Source: Dromaius novaehollandiae | Lineage: Eukaryota; Chordata; Aves; Casuariiformes; Dromaiidae | DNA: 64,000 bases | Assembly (NCBI RefSeq): GCF_036370855.1 | Contig: NC_088105.1 | Location: 10,235,619-10,299,618, forward strand | Reading direction: 5' to 3' | Part shown: positions 36,231-46,662 of the stretch, in pieces | Position numbering within the stretch: the stretch's first letter is position 1 | Layout: every line of letters starts with the position of its first letter | Notes under the pieces: generated by a model | What the model was told of the DNA's origin: nothing | Databases searched by the model: none | What the model saw: the letters and a program-made list of their open reading frames with translations, nothing else | Program-made: the position numbers and the translations under genes

Positions 36231-39200
36231 TTAAAGTTTCTCTCTCGCTCATTCCAACATGTGGTGAGCTGAATGTTTAAAGTGTTTTGCTACTAGTATT
36301 TGGTTATTCCTTCACTAACAGTGTCAACGGCATTTATTCCAACAGTGTATTTTCAAGAATGAGGTCAGCTGTGGAGGTTGGTTGCAGAGCTGTGTTGGTA
36401 AGGAAAGATGTGTTTAAGAAGAGTGTCCCAAAGTGATACAGATGAAGAACACACCTAGGTTTAAATGGTCTCCAGAGAGCACGTATTTTTGCTTTAGAAA
36501 ATGCATCCCAGGGCCTTGCAGCTGCAAAGCATCTAGGTGAATTTCTTAGTGGTACTTCAATAAGTTGCTTTGTTGTACAGAGCAAGGGATGGATATTGCG
36601 TCAGCAAGGGATGCATACACCAGTGACAAGTGTTGGTGGTTGGCTTTTCTAAGGTTTTGCTGAAGCCCCTTTTTGAGAGGGGGATAAGTAAGCAGATGTC
36701 AAAGATCTGTTCCCACAGAGCACACGGTTTTAATCTGGCTCTGTCAGAGCTTGTTTTCTCAATAACTCACTGCAGTGAGTTTTTCAGAAGTAGGAGGGTG
36801 GTGCTCCCAGTTTTGGATGTTAGGCATCTGGAAGCAAATGAAGCGATTGAGAGCTGTCTGGCCTATCAGGTTGGTGTTGGTAAATGACCAAAGGCATCTG
36901 TTTTCTTTAAACTACAGTTTCCATGTTGAAACTTTGGACTTGAACATTGCTAATTTTTGTAAGAACTTGTTTATGCTTTTGGAGGCGTTTTTTTTGCTCA
37001 TTAGATTGTGCAGTGACAATAATTTTTCATATCCTCCATCTCTATTTTTGATGTATCAGTTTGCTCAGTGGAGGGGACAGTATCCCTGCTTTTGTTTAAG
37101 CAGTTCAGCAACTTGTAGAAACTACAAATGCTAAACTTTTTAAGTTTTAAAAGGCTGAAATAGCTAGTTTTGAAAGCTGTTTTTACAAACACTTTGTCAT
37201 ATTACTGCTATGTAATTTTGGCATGTTTGGCCTTAGTAACAAGATGGGAGTTCTGACAACTAGAAGACTTTTTCCAAGTATTTTTGATTATATAATTAAC
37301 ATAATTTTACAGAAAAATGAATAGAAACAACTTTGAGCTGGTGAAAACAAATGTTTTTGAAAATTAGCATTTTCCCCAAATATCTTTTGGATTCTTTCCA
37401 TACAATCTTTTATCAACTCTAAAAATTAGAGATGAAAATAAGTTCTTAGCTCATGTATCCCACCTTTGGGACTGGCAGCCCATTGTTTCTTCTTTATAGA
37501 GTCTCTCATTTTTTTTAGGAGACTGGGGATAGGACTCTGTGGAAAAAATTAAAAGAAGGAAGGGGAGGGACTCCCAAATGTCCTTTCTTCTAGATTTTCC
37601 TTTAATGCAGTCAAGGATAAGATTAGTAAATTGTAGTGAGCTGCTGGAGAGAGTGTCTCCTCCTGCTGCCTTCTGTCGGAGTTTATGTATGGATGTACAG
37701 AGGGAATTACTGTATGGAAACTGAGAAAAACCATAAAAGGATCCGTGGCCTTTCCCTGCTGTTTGTCAGGCACACCAGCTGACACTGCCTGCGGTAGGGA
37801 CACCTGGATTGCCGTGAGTGTTTGGCTGTACTGAGTTGTATTAGCGTGCTGAGCAAGCCAGACATAACCACACTTTTTGTGGTGCTGTTGTTTTCTTTAT
37901 TTTTAGGTGATACCTGCACTGTAAGACCTGTCTTGACCTGAGATCATGGATTTTTAATCAGATGGTTGCTGCTCGCCAGGACTGCTTCGGAATAGCCAGC
38001 TGCGAGGTGGAAAGCCGTGCGTCCTACTATTATCTCTGGGTCCATGCAGATCCCTGCAGCTACCTCTTCTTCCTGCGAGACTGTCAGCTAAAGATTAGCA
38101 AATATAGTGAGTGAGATTCAGCCCAAGGGAAGCAAAGAAAGGGATGTAATGCCACCAAGGTGGTGTACTAGGGTGCTGACTCTGCTGTGTTTCCTAGGCC
38201 CCATCCTTCCCTAGTCAGGTATGAATGCTTCTCCTCAGTTTAATGCACTGGGATCTCTTCCCGTGTTCTGCAGGTTCCCTTCTACTCCTTGTACATAATT
38301 TCTTACAGTAATATTATCATGAAGGCAAACTTGCCTGAAGCCATGCAAAGAGAACTGACAACTATTCAGTGGGTTTGGGGATTTCTTTTTTTACTTCAGT
38401 GTCTTGTTAATCTCAGAGCCTGGTCAAACAGCATATACTTGGCAGGTTACAGAGCAGCTACTTGTGTTTTCCCCTCTAGCTCTTAGGATGTGCTGCACTT
38501 AATTCCTTGGATGTTAGCTTCACTTATGCTGTAGTACTATGAAGCTGGTGTCTTGATGGACAGTCAGTTGTCATATCTTTCAGAATTTGCTTTTTCAGAC
38601 TTTTTTCCTTTGGGATGTGGCAGCAGCTCAGATATTTTTTTGTGAAGTCTGTCCCTCTTGATAAGCACTTCTCAGCTAAAGCACTTTTCTGCAGGAGACA
38701 GCTCGGAATTTTTTTTATAAATCTTACATAAATGAAACCTACCAGATGTCTCAATTAGTTTTCAAAAAGGCTGATAGCAATTTAATTTAATCTGCTCTGG
38801 CTACAGTAATTTTGATTTTTAATTGATTTTTATGTGCATTGGTTTTAGTTCTGTTTTAGTTAAATTATTGCAACTAGTGTTAACGTCTGGGCCTTATAGA
38901 TTATTTTTAAGCTAGACTGGGGGAAATTGTGTTAATACCTAATCTTTTTAATGCAGATCTGTAATATTTATAGCCACCTCTAGGTGGCCTTATGTTCCCT
39001 TCCATGCCCTGATCATGCCAGAAGTCAGCTCCACAGCCACCGGAACGAATGGACTGCCAGACGAGGTGAATTGCGTTTAGGTGTCCAGTATTGTTTTTCT
39101 GAGCAGTTAGGGTGTCCCTGAAATTCTTCCTGTGTCCAAAGCGATGCATCTCAGCCTTGTTAGTAGGGTAAGTTGTGGATGAGCTTGTCCTGATGCTCAG

Positions 39201-40195
39201 TGACTTGTATAGGTGTTAGTATCTTATAGTAAGCCAGCAGTGGGTATAGTTTATGGTAAAATGCATGTTAAACGGGGTTTACCCACATTTCATCTCCCCT
39301 ACGCAGCTCAATTTGTGTACTTAGCATGACAGCACTTACCAGTTTTGCTTTGGAGGCTTGAGTTGTGGTCCTCCTACTACCAGTTTCCAAAATTAAAGCT
39401 AGGCCTTGCATACGTTCTAGAGTCTCCTGCAGAAGCACAGGCAGCCAGCCCTAATAACTGCACGCACTGCTTCCCTGCACGGAGAGGGCTGACGGCTTGT
39501 TGGAGAAGCTGTGATATGGTTGCTGGTGGTGTGCGTAGCTGTGGCAGTGATGAGCTGTAGCTCTGTTCTCGTGGTTTTGTGCTGATGAGAAATTTTTTCG
39601 TAGCTGCTTGAATAGAGCCCACCCTGCCCGCATCAATCTTTGGATGTGTCAATGTAAAAGGATGCACCGATGTAAAAGTAAACAGCAAAACTTGTTAGGG
39701 TAGATTAGGAATGAGATTTACCACAGTCACACAGTAGGCCCATCCCAGAGCCAGCGGCAAGATCTTTTCTCCTAGAGCTTTGATCTAATTGCTAAACTGT
39801 TTTACTGAACTCATACCACAGCAACTAACAAATGCTCTCTGGATAGCACATCCCAGCTCCTTGTGCTGCTGGTTTGACTCATTGACTGTCTCCTGCTCCC
39901 TTGTTTATGCCTGTTGTTCTTGTGTTCCCTTGGAAATAACTCTCATGAACAGCAACTGCTAATGTGTATAGGCCTGTGTAACCGGCTGTTTTACTGAGAA
40001 CAGCAAGACAGGAGGCAGGTAGAGATGTCCCCCAAAGCCCTACCTCATGCCCCCGGTGACACTGGAGTACTCTGATTTCCACTGAACCAGGGATGTGTTT
40101 GAACTGCCACAAAAGAGAAATCGGGAATTTCAGTACTAAACTGACATCTAAGCATGTTGCTGGAAAAAAAACTAACCCTGAAAACAAAACCCACT
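36231..40195. other. FAM20B-TOR3A intergenic region
   Basis: About 4 kb without a recognised gene. A 50-codon frame at 37962-38114 is Cys-containing and ends at a GTGAGT-like donor but has no known homologue. A kappaB-like GGGAATTTCA at 40123-40132 lies near the TOR3A end. Confidence 0.5.
40123..40132 (+). promoter_or_regulatory. TOR3A: kappaB-like site upstream of TOR3A
   Basis: GGGAATTTCA is one base off the GGGRNNYYCC consensus. It follows AGAGAAATC, which loosely resembles half of an interferon-response element. It lies about 690 nt before the ATG. Such sites occur by chance, so support is weak. Confidence 0.2.
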
Positions 40196-40265
40196 GCAGC
40201 CAGCAAGCCAGCCCCAGGCAGCGCGGGAGCGCGCTCCGGCCCATGGCTGCCGGCGGGGGACCCGC
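40196..40265 (-). repeat. Upstream arm of a perfect 70-nt inverted repeat (copy of the TOR3A start)
   Basis: These 70 bases are the exact reverse complement of 40800-40869, which holds the end of the TOR3A leader, the start codon and codons for the signal peptide. Identity stops sharply at both ends. A 534-nt spacer separates the arms. On the minus strand this arm contains an ATG at 40244-40242 that begins with the same residues as TOR3A. Confidence 0.97.
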
Positions 40266-40635
40266 TTGGCAGCAAAACTGCAGTTGGGCTGCTTAAAAGT
40301 CGGGCTATTTGCCTTCCTCAGGCCTTGGGCAGTGCTGCCATCGCAGCTCGCCTGGGCGGAGGAGCCGCGTGGTGCCCGGTGCTGGCGCAGCTCTGTGCGG
40401 GCCCGGGCCAGGAGCAGCCGGGGAGGGGGCAAACGGCAAACGGGGCCCGTGAGCAGGCAGCCGCTCCTCGCGCATCTCTCCAAAGCTGCTGGGAGAGAGG
40501 CTGCCCGTCTCCTCTCTAGGAAGGGCAGCCCGGGGTTTGGGAAGAGAGGGCGTCCAAGCCGTGCGCAGAGGCGCCAGTGTCTCCGCTCAGGCGCAGGGCC
40601 CCTCCTGCGGCGGCGGAGGGCGGCACGCCCGAGGC

Positions 40636-40653
40636 GGGCCGGGCCGGGCCGGG
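40636..40653 (+). promoter_or_regulatory. TOR3A: GGGCC tandem, G-quadruplex motif
   Basis: Four GGG tracts separated by CC loops, about 170 nt upstream of the TOR3A ATG, so in the promoter or 5'UTR. Confidence 0.6.
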
Positions 40654-40799
40654 CCAGGCCCCCCGGTGCCGGTGCTCCCCCCGCGGCTGCCGCTGCGGGC
40701 GGGCAGGAAGTGAGATCACGGCTCCCGCGGTTTAAGGGAAGATGGGAGCCCGCGGGCACCCAGCCCGGCCGGGGCGGAGGGGCAGCGCGCAGCCCCGCC

Positions 40800-40869
40800 G
40801 CGGGTCCCCCGCCGGCAGCCATGGGCCGGAGCGCGCTCCCGCGCTGCCTGGGGCTGGCTTGCTGGCTGC
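40800..40869 (+). repeat. TOR3A: Downstream arm of the 70-nt inverted repeat (TOR3A start codon)
   Basis: Exact reverse complement of 40196-40265. It spans 21 nt of leader, the ATG at 40821 and 16 codons of the TOR3A signal peptide. Confidence 0.97.
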
Positions 40870-41112
40870 TGCTGCTGCTGCTGCTGGGGGGGGGCTCTGA
40901 CGGGCTGGGCAGCAGAGGGAAAAGCCGGGAAGAGGACCAGGGCGCAGTGGCGGAGGGGGGGCCGTGGGGCAGAGTGAAGTACGAAGCCCTGAAGAAGCGC
41001 TTTGGAGCTGTGGGTGCTCTCTCCAAGCAGTACTGGCAGTCGCTGGCTTGCAGGGTCTGGCAGGGGGGCTGCGAAGAAGAGCAGGAGGAAGATGAGACCG
41101 GTCCCCGTCCGG
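40821..41112 (+). CDS. TOR3A: TOR3A coding exon 1 of 6
   Basis: Signal peptide (seven Leu codons in a CTG run), then a charged poorly conserved linker, then GALSKQYWQSLACRVW, conserved in TOR3A, and an acidic Glu-rich stretch. Ends at CCGG|GTAAGA, phase 1. The reading frame stays open into the intron. Confidence 0.93.
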
Positions 41113-44100
41113 GTAAGAACCTTCTTCCCTTCTCTGCCTCTCCCGCAGGCAGCCGGGGGGTCCGCACGGCCAGCTCCTGCAGGCTGGCGCAGCTCCCTGC
41201 CTCAGGGCTGCTCCGCGGGGATGCGTTGCTGCAGCTACGTGTGTTGGTGACGGCGCTCTGCCTGCTTGACTCAGCCGCTGGCAGGTGCATGATTCTCCCC
41301 CTCCCCACGTCCCGGCCTGGTGGGGCAACGTGTGGTTCCCTGCCCCTGTGAGGGGGGCCCTTAACAAGGCACAGCTGAGCTCTGAGGCAAAATGCTCTCG
41401 TCTGCATGAGGAGCTCGTAGTGCTCAGCAGGTGCTTCTTCAGGAGGGAAGGGGACAACCATTTCCTGCTGAAGGAAAAATTCCTGCCGAAGTTCTCGGCA
41501 TGCTGTGGGTTTGTCCCACGGCCATGCCTGCCTGCTTTTTTCTCAGGCGTCTGTGCTTCCACGCAGTGATAGGGCAGAGGCTGTATCTCAGCAGCTGCTT
41601 TTGGGTTGCATGTGCGCTTGGGTGACCGTGAGTTACCCGTCCCCTTGCTCGCTGCTTTTGCTGTGGATGTGCGCGGCACCAGCAAGCTGTTTTCTCATGT
41701 CGGGGGGGATCAGAAGTGAGTGGGGCTCTTCCCCCTCTGAGGTGCAAGCCGGTAGCTGGCACTTCTCTGTTCTGACTGCCGTCCTTTCCCAGGCTGGAGC
41801 TTGCCCCTGGTGGGCCAGGATTACCTGGAGATCCTCTCTGCCTGGTACTGCAGCTTCGGCAAGTGCTGTGAGACAGGAGACTGCAGGGTAGTCAACAACA
41901 TCACAGGTAGGTGCTGTGCGGGCCCTTGGGAGACCCCAGTCAGTGCTTTTCTCTGCTGCTTCTCCCTGTTGTCTCTTCTTATGTTTTAAAAAAATAGTAT
42001 ATATTTTAACAAGTGATGTGAGTGAAGGGCTTCTCTCGGCTGGGTGCTGAGCAGGTGGGGAGGGGGCTGAGTTGCTGAGCCAAGTCCTGTTTCAGAACCT
42101 CTGTAGTTCTGAGACTGAGAGCGCATGTCCCTTACTGTACAGCGTGTCTGCTCTGGTTCTCCACAGGTCCTGCCCGCGTCCATCCTGCAGTCCCCAGGTA
42201 TATGCAGTGGGATCCAGCTCGGCCCAGTACCCAGTCGCAGGTCGGCAGGGTACACTGAGGCTGCGTGTTAAGCACATGTGCAAAAGTCGTTGCATTTTAC
42301 TGGTGCTGAGACTTCTGGTATCCCTGCTCTCTGCTGAGTGGTATTTAGAGCTCATGAGGACATTTAGGTTTTAGTGCTCTCTTAACAGTCATCAAGTCTT
42401 TCCTTCTGTTTCCAAAGGAAAAATGGAGTCAGTGGAAGATTTGTGTCTTTTTGCAGTCAGTGGCAAATGCAGACAGAGGGCAGGCTTCTCTCTTGCTGTG
42501 CTGTGCTCAGACTTCTTTAAGTGTTGCCTGCCTCGCTAACCCTGCAGTTTTAACACCAGTTCAGGCACCCTTTGGATAGGTAGCCCCAGCCCCACCACCG
42601 GGGTTGTGTGGGCTTAGCTCCATGGTCTGTCTCCTCCTCTTATTCTCACCTGAAGCAGTAGCAGCTGGACTTGGGGGGGGGGGGGTTAAGGCTCAGCTGT
42701 TTCTCTCTCCCTTTCCTGCAGGGCTAGAATTGGACCTCAGTAGTCAGCTCCATGGGCAGCACTTGGCCAAAGAAGTCGTTATCCGGGCGGTGCGAGGGTT
42801 TCTACAGAGCCCGCGGCCAGAGAAGGCTCTGGTCCTGTCCTTCCACGGCTGGTCCGGCACAGGCAAGAACTTTGTGGCCCGGATGGTGGCCAGTCACCTG
42901 TATCGGGATGGGCTGAAGAGTGAGTGTGTCAGGATGTTCATCTCGCTCTTCCATTTCCCCCATCACAAGTACGTGGAGTTGTACAAGGTGAGAGCCCTCA
43001 GCATGGTGTTGCCAGGGGGATGGTCCAGACTCAACCCCTATGATCTGCTGGTGGCTGTGACTGTTGCCAGGCATTTCATGCTCCTCCCTGCTGCTCTGCA
43101 GGTTCAGCTGAAGAAGCAAATAAGCGAGACCATACAGCTCTGCACACAGTCCCTGTTCATCTTTGATGAAGCAGAGAAACTTCATTTTGGCCTTCTGGAT
43201 GCCATCAAGCCCTTCATGGCTCGCTATGAAAACAAGGGCCAGGTGGATTACCGGAGATCCATCTTCCTCTTCCTCAGGTGATTTCTGGCACCCCAAACAC
43301 ATGGAAGGGAACAGAAGTGATGGATTTTTGTCCCTAGGGCTTGTGATATGAGGAGCTGAGGTTTGGAGGGCGGGGAAGAGATGTGCCTCGGAGGGTCATT
43401 TGCCTCTAGGGTCAATTTTACTTGATGCTGGCCAGCTTCCCTGGGTACAGGCCAGTTACAGGAGGAGGAGCCGAGGTCTAGCTTAGCTGAGACACCTGAG
43501 CCAGTGTCTAGGTTCTGAGACAAGGAACCAGGGTGTACCAGCAAGAGTTGTAGCTCAGAGCCAGCGTGGTGCCACCCTGAATGGCTGAGCAGGGAGATCC
43601 CATTCCCTGGGGAGTGAAGCTGGGGCTGTGGGCCTTGGTGGGAAGTTCTCCTTCTTGTGCAACACCGCAGCATTAGTCAGGAGTGGGAGAAGGGGAGCTC
43701 TCACGTGTCTGGAGCCTGGATTTGAGGTGCCATTGGTCTGTTGTGCTGTAAGGGCTGATCCTGGCATCAACTCATCCTGTGGTTTAGTGATTGGAGGTTG
43801 GTTCCTTTGCTATCCAGAGGAAGAAAGGACTTTGACATCTCTGCACCCTAATACTGTCCCTGATTCAGGCTTAGGTAGAACAGCATCTGGAGGGAGAAGT
43901 GGGACGCACCAAAACCAGGGTGTAAGGTAGGGCAATGCCAAGGAGAGAGAAGCATCTTGAGCCCCTCTGTTTTAGGACTTATGGCCTTCAGCTTGGTCCT
44001 GGCAAGAGGTGTCTCCCATAGGCAGGAGGTGGTAAGATATTTGCCCTGGACGTGGAAGCCGCATTCTGTTTCTCCCCTATGTGAAAAGGGATTTCTACCC

Positions 44101-46662
44101 TCGTCTCCTACCATGCAGACAAGTGCTCTAACCTCCTTACAGAAGACCTGCGTCTCTGCCTGGTGTTTGCAGAGCTGACCAGATTTCAGTCCTATCCTCA
44201 TGGGCCTCTGTCAGGGGCTATGGGTAGAGGGGCAAATTCTCCGCGGTTGCGCTCCCTTTCCCACTTGGAGCGTTTGCTCCTGGCAGGGCGGCTGTGCTGC
44301 CGGCCGTGCTGAGCAGACCCGGTGCCCTGCCTGGCAAGCCTTGCCGGTGCGCGCTGCAGGGGGTGGCACGGCACTGGGCCAGTTCGCCTTATGTCAGCCC
44401 CTTCGTGCTGCCAAACAAATGGGAGCAGGGTGCCTTGAACTGCAGCAGCATATAATCTTGGGGTGGTTTCATCATATGCTGTGGCAGTGTGACACAAACC
44501 TGCCGTAGGAGGGCTGGCTGTCCCCCAGGGCTCGTGCGCGGATCCTGGCTTGGTCCTGCAGCTTTGGCCAGGTTTGGGTGATGAGGACGGGATGGAACTG
44601 GCTGTGTCCCCTTGAACAAAGGGGGCTGTTTCTCCTGCAGTCTGGGTGGGGGCAGGATCGGTACAAGCTGTGCTGGCAAGGCAGTGGGGGGGAAAACATT
44701 TTGCCTTCCCTCCATTTGGGGCAGTGGTCAAGAGTCACTGACGCAAGAGGAAACTGGTCTCAGATCTGAGTTGCCCTGTGCCAGGCTCCTCTCTCTTCTT
44801 CCTGCCTACAAAACCCCATGGGCAGCTAGTTTCCAGTATTGCTGGGTCGCTGGCAGCAGAGCACTGCTGGGAGCCAACGGCGGCTGAAGCTGCTGTAAAC
44901 CCCTCACCAGCACTCGGAGGCTGTCTGGCCTGGGACTGCCTTTTGAGAGAAGGAGGCTGCCCTGGAGCCTCGATGGCTGTCAGGACCCTGCGTCCCTGGG
45001 CATCCAGCAGCACCTGTAGTGGGTTTCAGAGGAATCTTCAAATGGGAACTATTCTGCCCCTCAGGCAGGGGATGCTTTGCCAAGTCCTGAGCTGCCACTT
45101 GAATAGCTGCCCAGGACCTTTGCTTCTAGTGGGACTCCTGCCACGTGTTCTGCCCTCTGACTTGGACTTTCGGTGGCAGAGAGTTTGGTGTGAGGCCAAG
45201 TGTCACCTGCAAATTCAATCGCATCCCAGCCAGGACAGGAGACTGACAGATGAAGGGGCACTCTGGCTCCTGGTGCCACCCTGGGAGAGAGCAGCTACCC
45301 GAGGATCTGCGCTGGCAAGGTGGAAGATACTTGTTCTATAGATGCCTATAGAAAGGGGATCTTTGGGCAGCAAGCACGTTCCTCTGTATGTGAATGTTTT
45401 GGATGCTGACCCTAGACAGTAAATCGTTTATTGCTAACAAAATTGTTGAGGCCTGTTTGTGGGGGAAGCTGCTGGCAGCTCTGAGCAGTTTGTCGCTGGT
45501 GGTGAGGTTGAGTGACTTCCCTCGTCTCTGCAGCAATATTGGCGGCAACACCATCAATGAGGTAGCCCTGGACTTCTGGCGAGCTGGGCGGGCACGGGAA
45601 GAGATCTCCATGGAGCTCCTGGAGCAGCGGCTGCGGCTGGAGTTGCTGGAACCCACAGGTAACAGCGGGGCTGCTGTGGGGCGGCGCGAGCGGGCAGCGC
45701 GCCTGACTGCGGCCTGCCCCTGCCTGCTGGCTGGGGTCCGTGGTTACACAGTGATGTGCGCCTTGTGCTGCACAGGGCTGTGCCGCATGGAACAAGCATT
45801 TATTCCAGCCCTGCCCCAGGATTATTTTTACCGTGTATCTGTTACTGGGTCCATGTAAGCACAGGCCTATGAGCATGGCACCGCTGCAGTGCAGGCACAG
45901 AGAGAAGGGAGCTGCAAGGCATTCTTGGCCCCCTTCTGCCTCTGAAAACAGCCAGGCTGTGAAAGACAGCCTTTCCTGCAGGCTGTGCCGAGGGGGAGCT
46001 AATGCCCTAGTGAGGTGTCAGGGCTCCTCAGGGAATTTCGGCTCCTCTCGCCCTCAGGCGGGTAAGCCGTGGTGGCGTAGCTGTGTTCAAACTAAGTGCT
46101 GGACAGCTTTTTACAGGTGGAAGGGTGTCTCTCTCCCACCGCCTAGGGCTGGATGAGCCATTTGAGACAGCCCCTCAGGAGAAACAGATGTCGTATTTGC
46201 AATGGGATGCCAGATCTCAGCCGGAAGACGTAACCCCAGCAAGACCAACCTGGCCTCTTTTGGCCTGTGCTTCCTTATCAAGCTGGCTTCTCCTGACCGC
46301 ACAGTCCCTCCTAACGCCTGGCCAAGCTGTGTGAAGCTCTGCAAGTGCAGGCAGTAACGAGCAGGGCTGGTCGCTGTTCTGAAGTTTGTGTTGTCTTGGT
46401 TTTTGCTGCAGACAACGGTTACGCCCGCAGCCACTTCCTTGAAGAGAACGTCATTGACTTCTTTGTGCCATTCCTGCCCTTGGAGTATCGCCATGTGAAG
46501 CTGTGCGCAAGGGATGCTTTCCTGGCCCGTGGACTTCCGTACACAGAGGCAGCCCTTGACGAGGTGGCCCAGATGATGGTGTTCGTCCCCAAAGAGGAGA
46601 AACTTTTCTCAGCACAGGGCTGTAAATCTGTATCTCAGCGCATCAATTACTTCCTTCCCTGA
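40821..46662 (+). CDS. TOR3A: TOR3A, torsin-3A AAA+ ATPase (six coding exons, complete)
   Basis: Joining 40821-41112, 41793-41906, 42722-42987, 43102-43277, 45534-45658 and 46412-46662 gives 1224 nt, 407 residues plus TGA (human is about 397). Torsins are ER-lumenal AAA+ ATPases activated by LAP1/LULL1; TOR3A (ADIR) is interferon-responsive in mammals. Visible features are a Leu-rich signal peptide at residues 1-24, a Cys-rich segment (WYCSFGKCCETGDC) with an N-I-T sequon, the torsin-type Walker A GWSGTGKN at 178-185, Walker B FIFDEAEK with Asp246-Glu247, and the sensor-II GCK motif at 394-396 near the C-terminus. The ATG lies in a strong GCAGCCATGG context and opens the signal peptide. An in-frame open stretch upstream lacks any ATG. 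All introns are GT-AG and phases agree. Neighbours match mammalian synteny. Confidence 0.96.
41113..41792 (+). other. TOR3A: TOR3A intron 1
   Basis: 680 nt, GC-rich at its start, with no recognised element. Acceptor CTTTCCCAG. Confidence 0.85.
41793..41906 (+). CDS. TOR3A: TOR3A coding exon 2 of 6
   Basis: 114 nt encoding GWSLPLVGQDYLEILSAWYC and the Cys-rich segment ending VVNNIT. Phase 1 at both ends, so skipping would keep the frame. Contains four cysteines near CSFGKCCETGDC and a glycosylation sequon. Confidence 0.94.
41907..42721 (+). other. TOR3A: TOR3A intron 2
   Basis: 815 nt. A 13-G run at 42673-42685 sits just before the pyrimidine tract of the acceptor CTTTCCTGCAG. Confidence 0.85.
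42673..42685 (+). repeat. Run of 13 G near a TOR3A acceptor
   Basis: Thirteen consecutive G, 36 nt upstream of exon 3, between the likely branch region and the pyrimidine tract. Confidence 0.85.
42722..42987 (+). CDS. TOR3A: TOR3A coding exon 3 of 6 (Walker A)
   Basis: 266 nt encoding LHGQHLAKEVVIRAVRGFL, LSFHGWSGTGKNFVARM and FHFPHHKYVELYK. Lys184 of GTGKN binds ATP phosphates. Asn after Lys, rather than Ser/Thr, is the torsin signature. Phase 0 at the 3' end. Confidence 0.97.
42988..43101 (+). other. TOR3A: TOR3A intron 3, 114 nt, open in frame
   Basis: GTGAGA to CTGCAG. The length is a multiple of three and it contains no stop in the exon frame, so retention would add 38 residues between Walker A and Walker B. 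The position agrees with the known LYK|EQL splice junction of mammalian TOR3A. Confidence 0.85.
43102..43277 (+). CDS. TOR3A: TOR3A coding exon 4 of 6 (Walker B)
   Basis: 176 nt encoding VQLKKQISETIQLCTQSLFI and FDEAEKLHFGLL, ending SIFLFLS. Asp246-Glu247 form Walker B. Donor TCAG|GTGATT, phase 2. Confidence 0.96.
43278..45533 (+). other. TOR3A: TOR3A intron 4
   Basis: 2.3 kb, fairly GC-rich, with several chance ORFs on both strands. No gene or element recognised. Confidence 0.8.
45534..45658 (+). CDS. TOR3A: TOR3A coding exon 5 of 6
   Basis: 125 nt from TCTCTGCAG to GTAACA. Encodes NIGGNTINEVALDFWRAGRA, then REEISMELLEQ. The SN at its start corresponds to the sensor-I region of the AAA+ fold. 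Confidence 0.95.
45659..46411 (+). other. TOR3A: TOR3A intron 5
   Basis: 753 nt, no recognised element. Acceptor TTTTGCTGCAG. Confidence 0.85.
46412..46662 (+). CDS. TOR3A: TOR3A coding exon 6 of 6
   Basis: Encodes the C-terminal subdomain: FFVPFLPLEYRHVKLCARDA, FVPKEEKLFS and GCKSVSQRINYFLP then TGA. The GCK cysteine is the conserved sensor-II Cys of torsins. Confidence 0.97.

Larger units (their letters stand above)
40196..41250 (+). promoter_or_regulatory. TOR3A: CpG island and promoter of TOR3A
   Basis: GC- and CpG-rich DNA around the first exon, with no TATA box. It holds a four-tract G-quadruplex motif at 40636-40653 and both arms of an inverted repeat. The transcription start is presumably within the 200-300 nt before the ATG at 40821. 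TOR3A is known as an interferon-responsive torsin, but no convincing ISRE was seen here. Confidence 0.7.

Noticed and set aside
40266-40820. In-frame open extension upstream of the TOR3A ATG
   Set aside because: The frame is open because the DNA is GC-rich, but it has no ATG (it begins with TTG at 40266). The ATG at 40821 starts a proper signal peptide in a strong context.
40172-41461. 429-codon minus-strand ORF over the TOR3A CpG island
   Set aside because: Antisense shadow of GC-rich DNA, with Pro/Arg/Ala-rich composition and no recognisable domain. The overlap with TOR3A exon 1 explains it.
42604-43281. A continuous 225-codon ORF read as a single TOR3A exon
   Set aside because: It merges exons 3 and 4 through the 114-nt intron. 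Strong GTGAGA and CTGCAG sites and the known family junction indicate splicing, although retention is noted as a finding.
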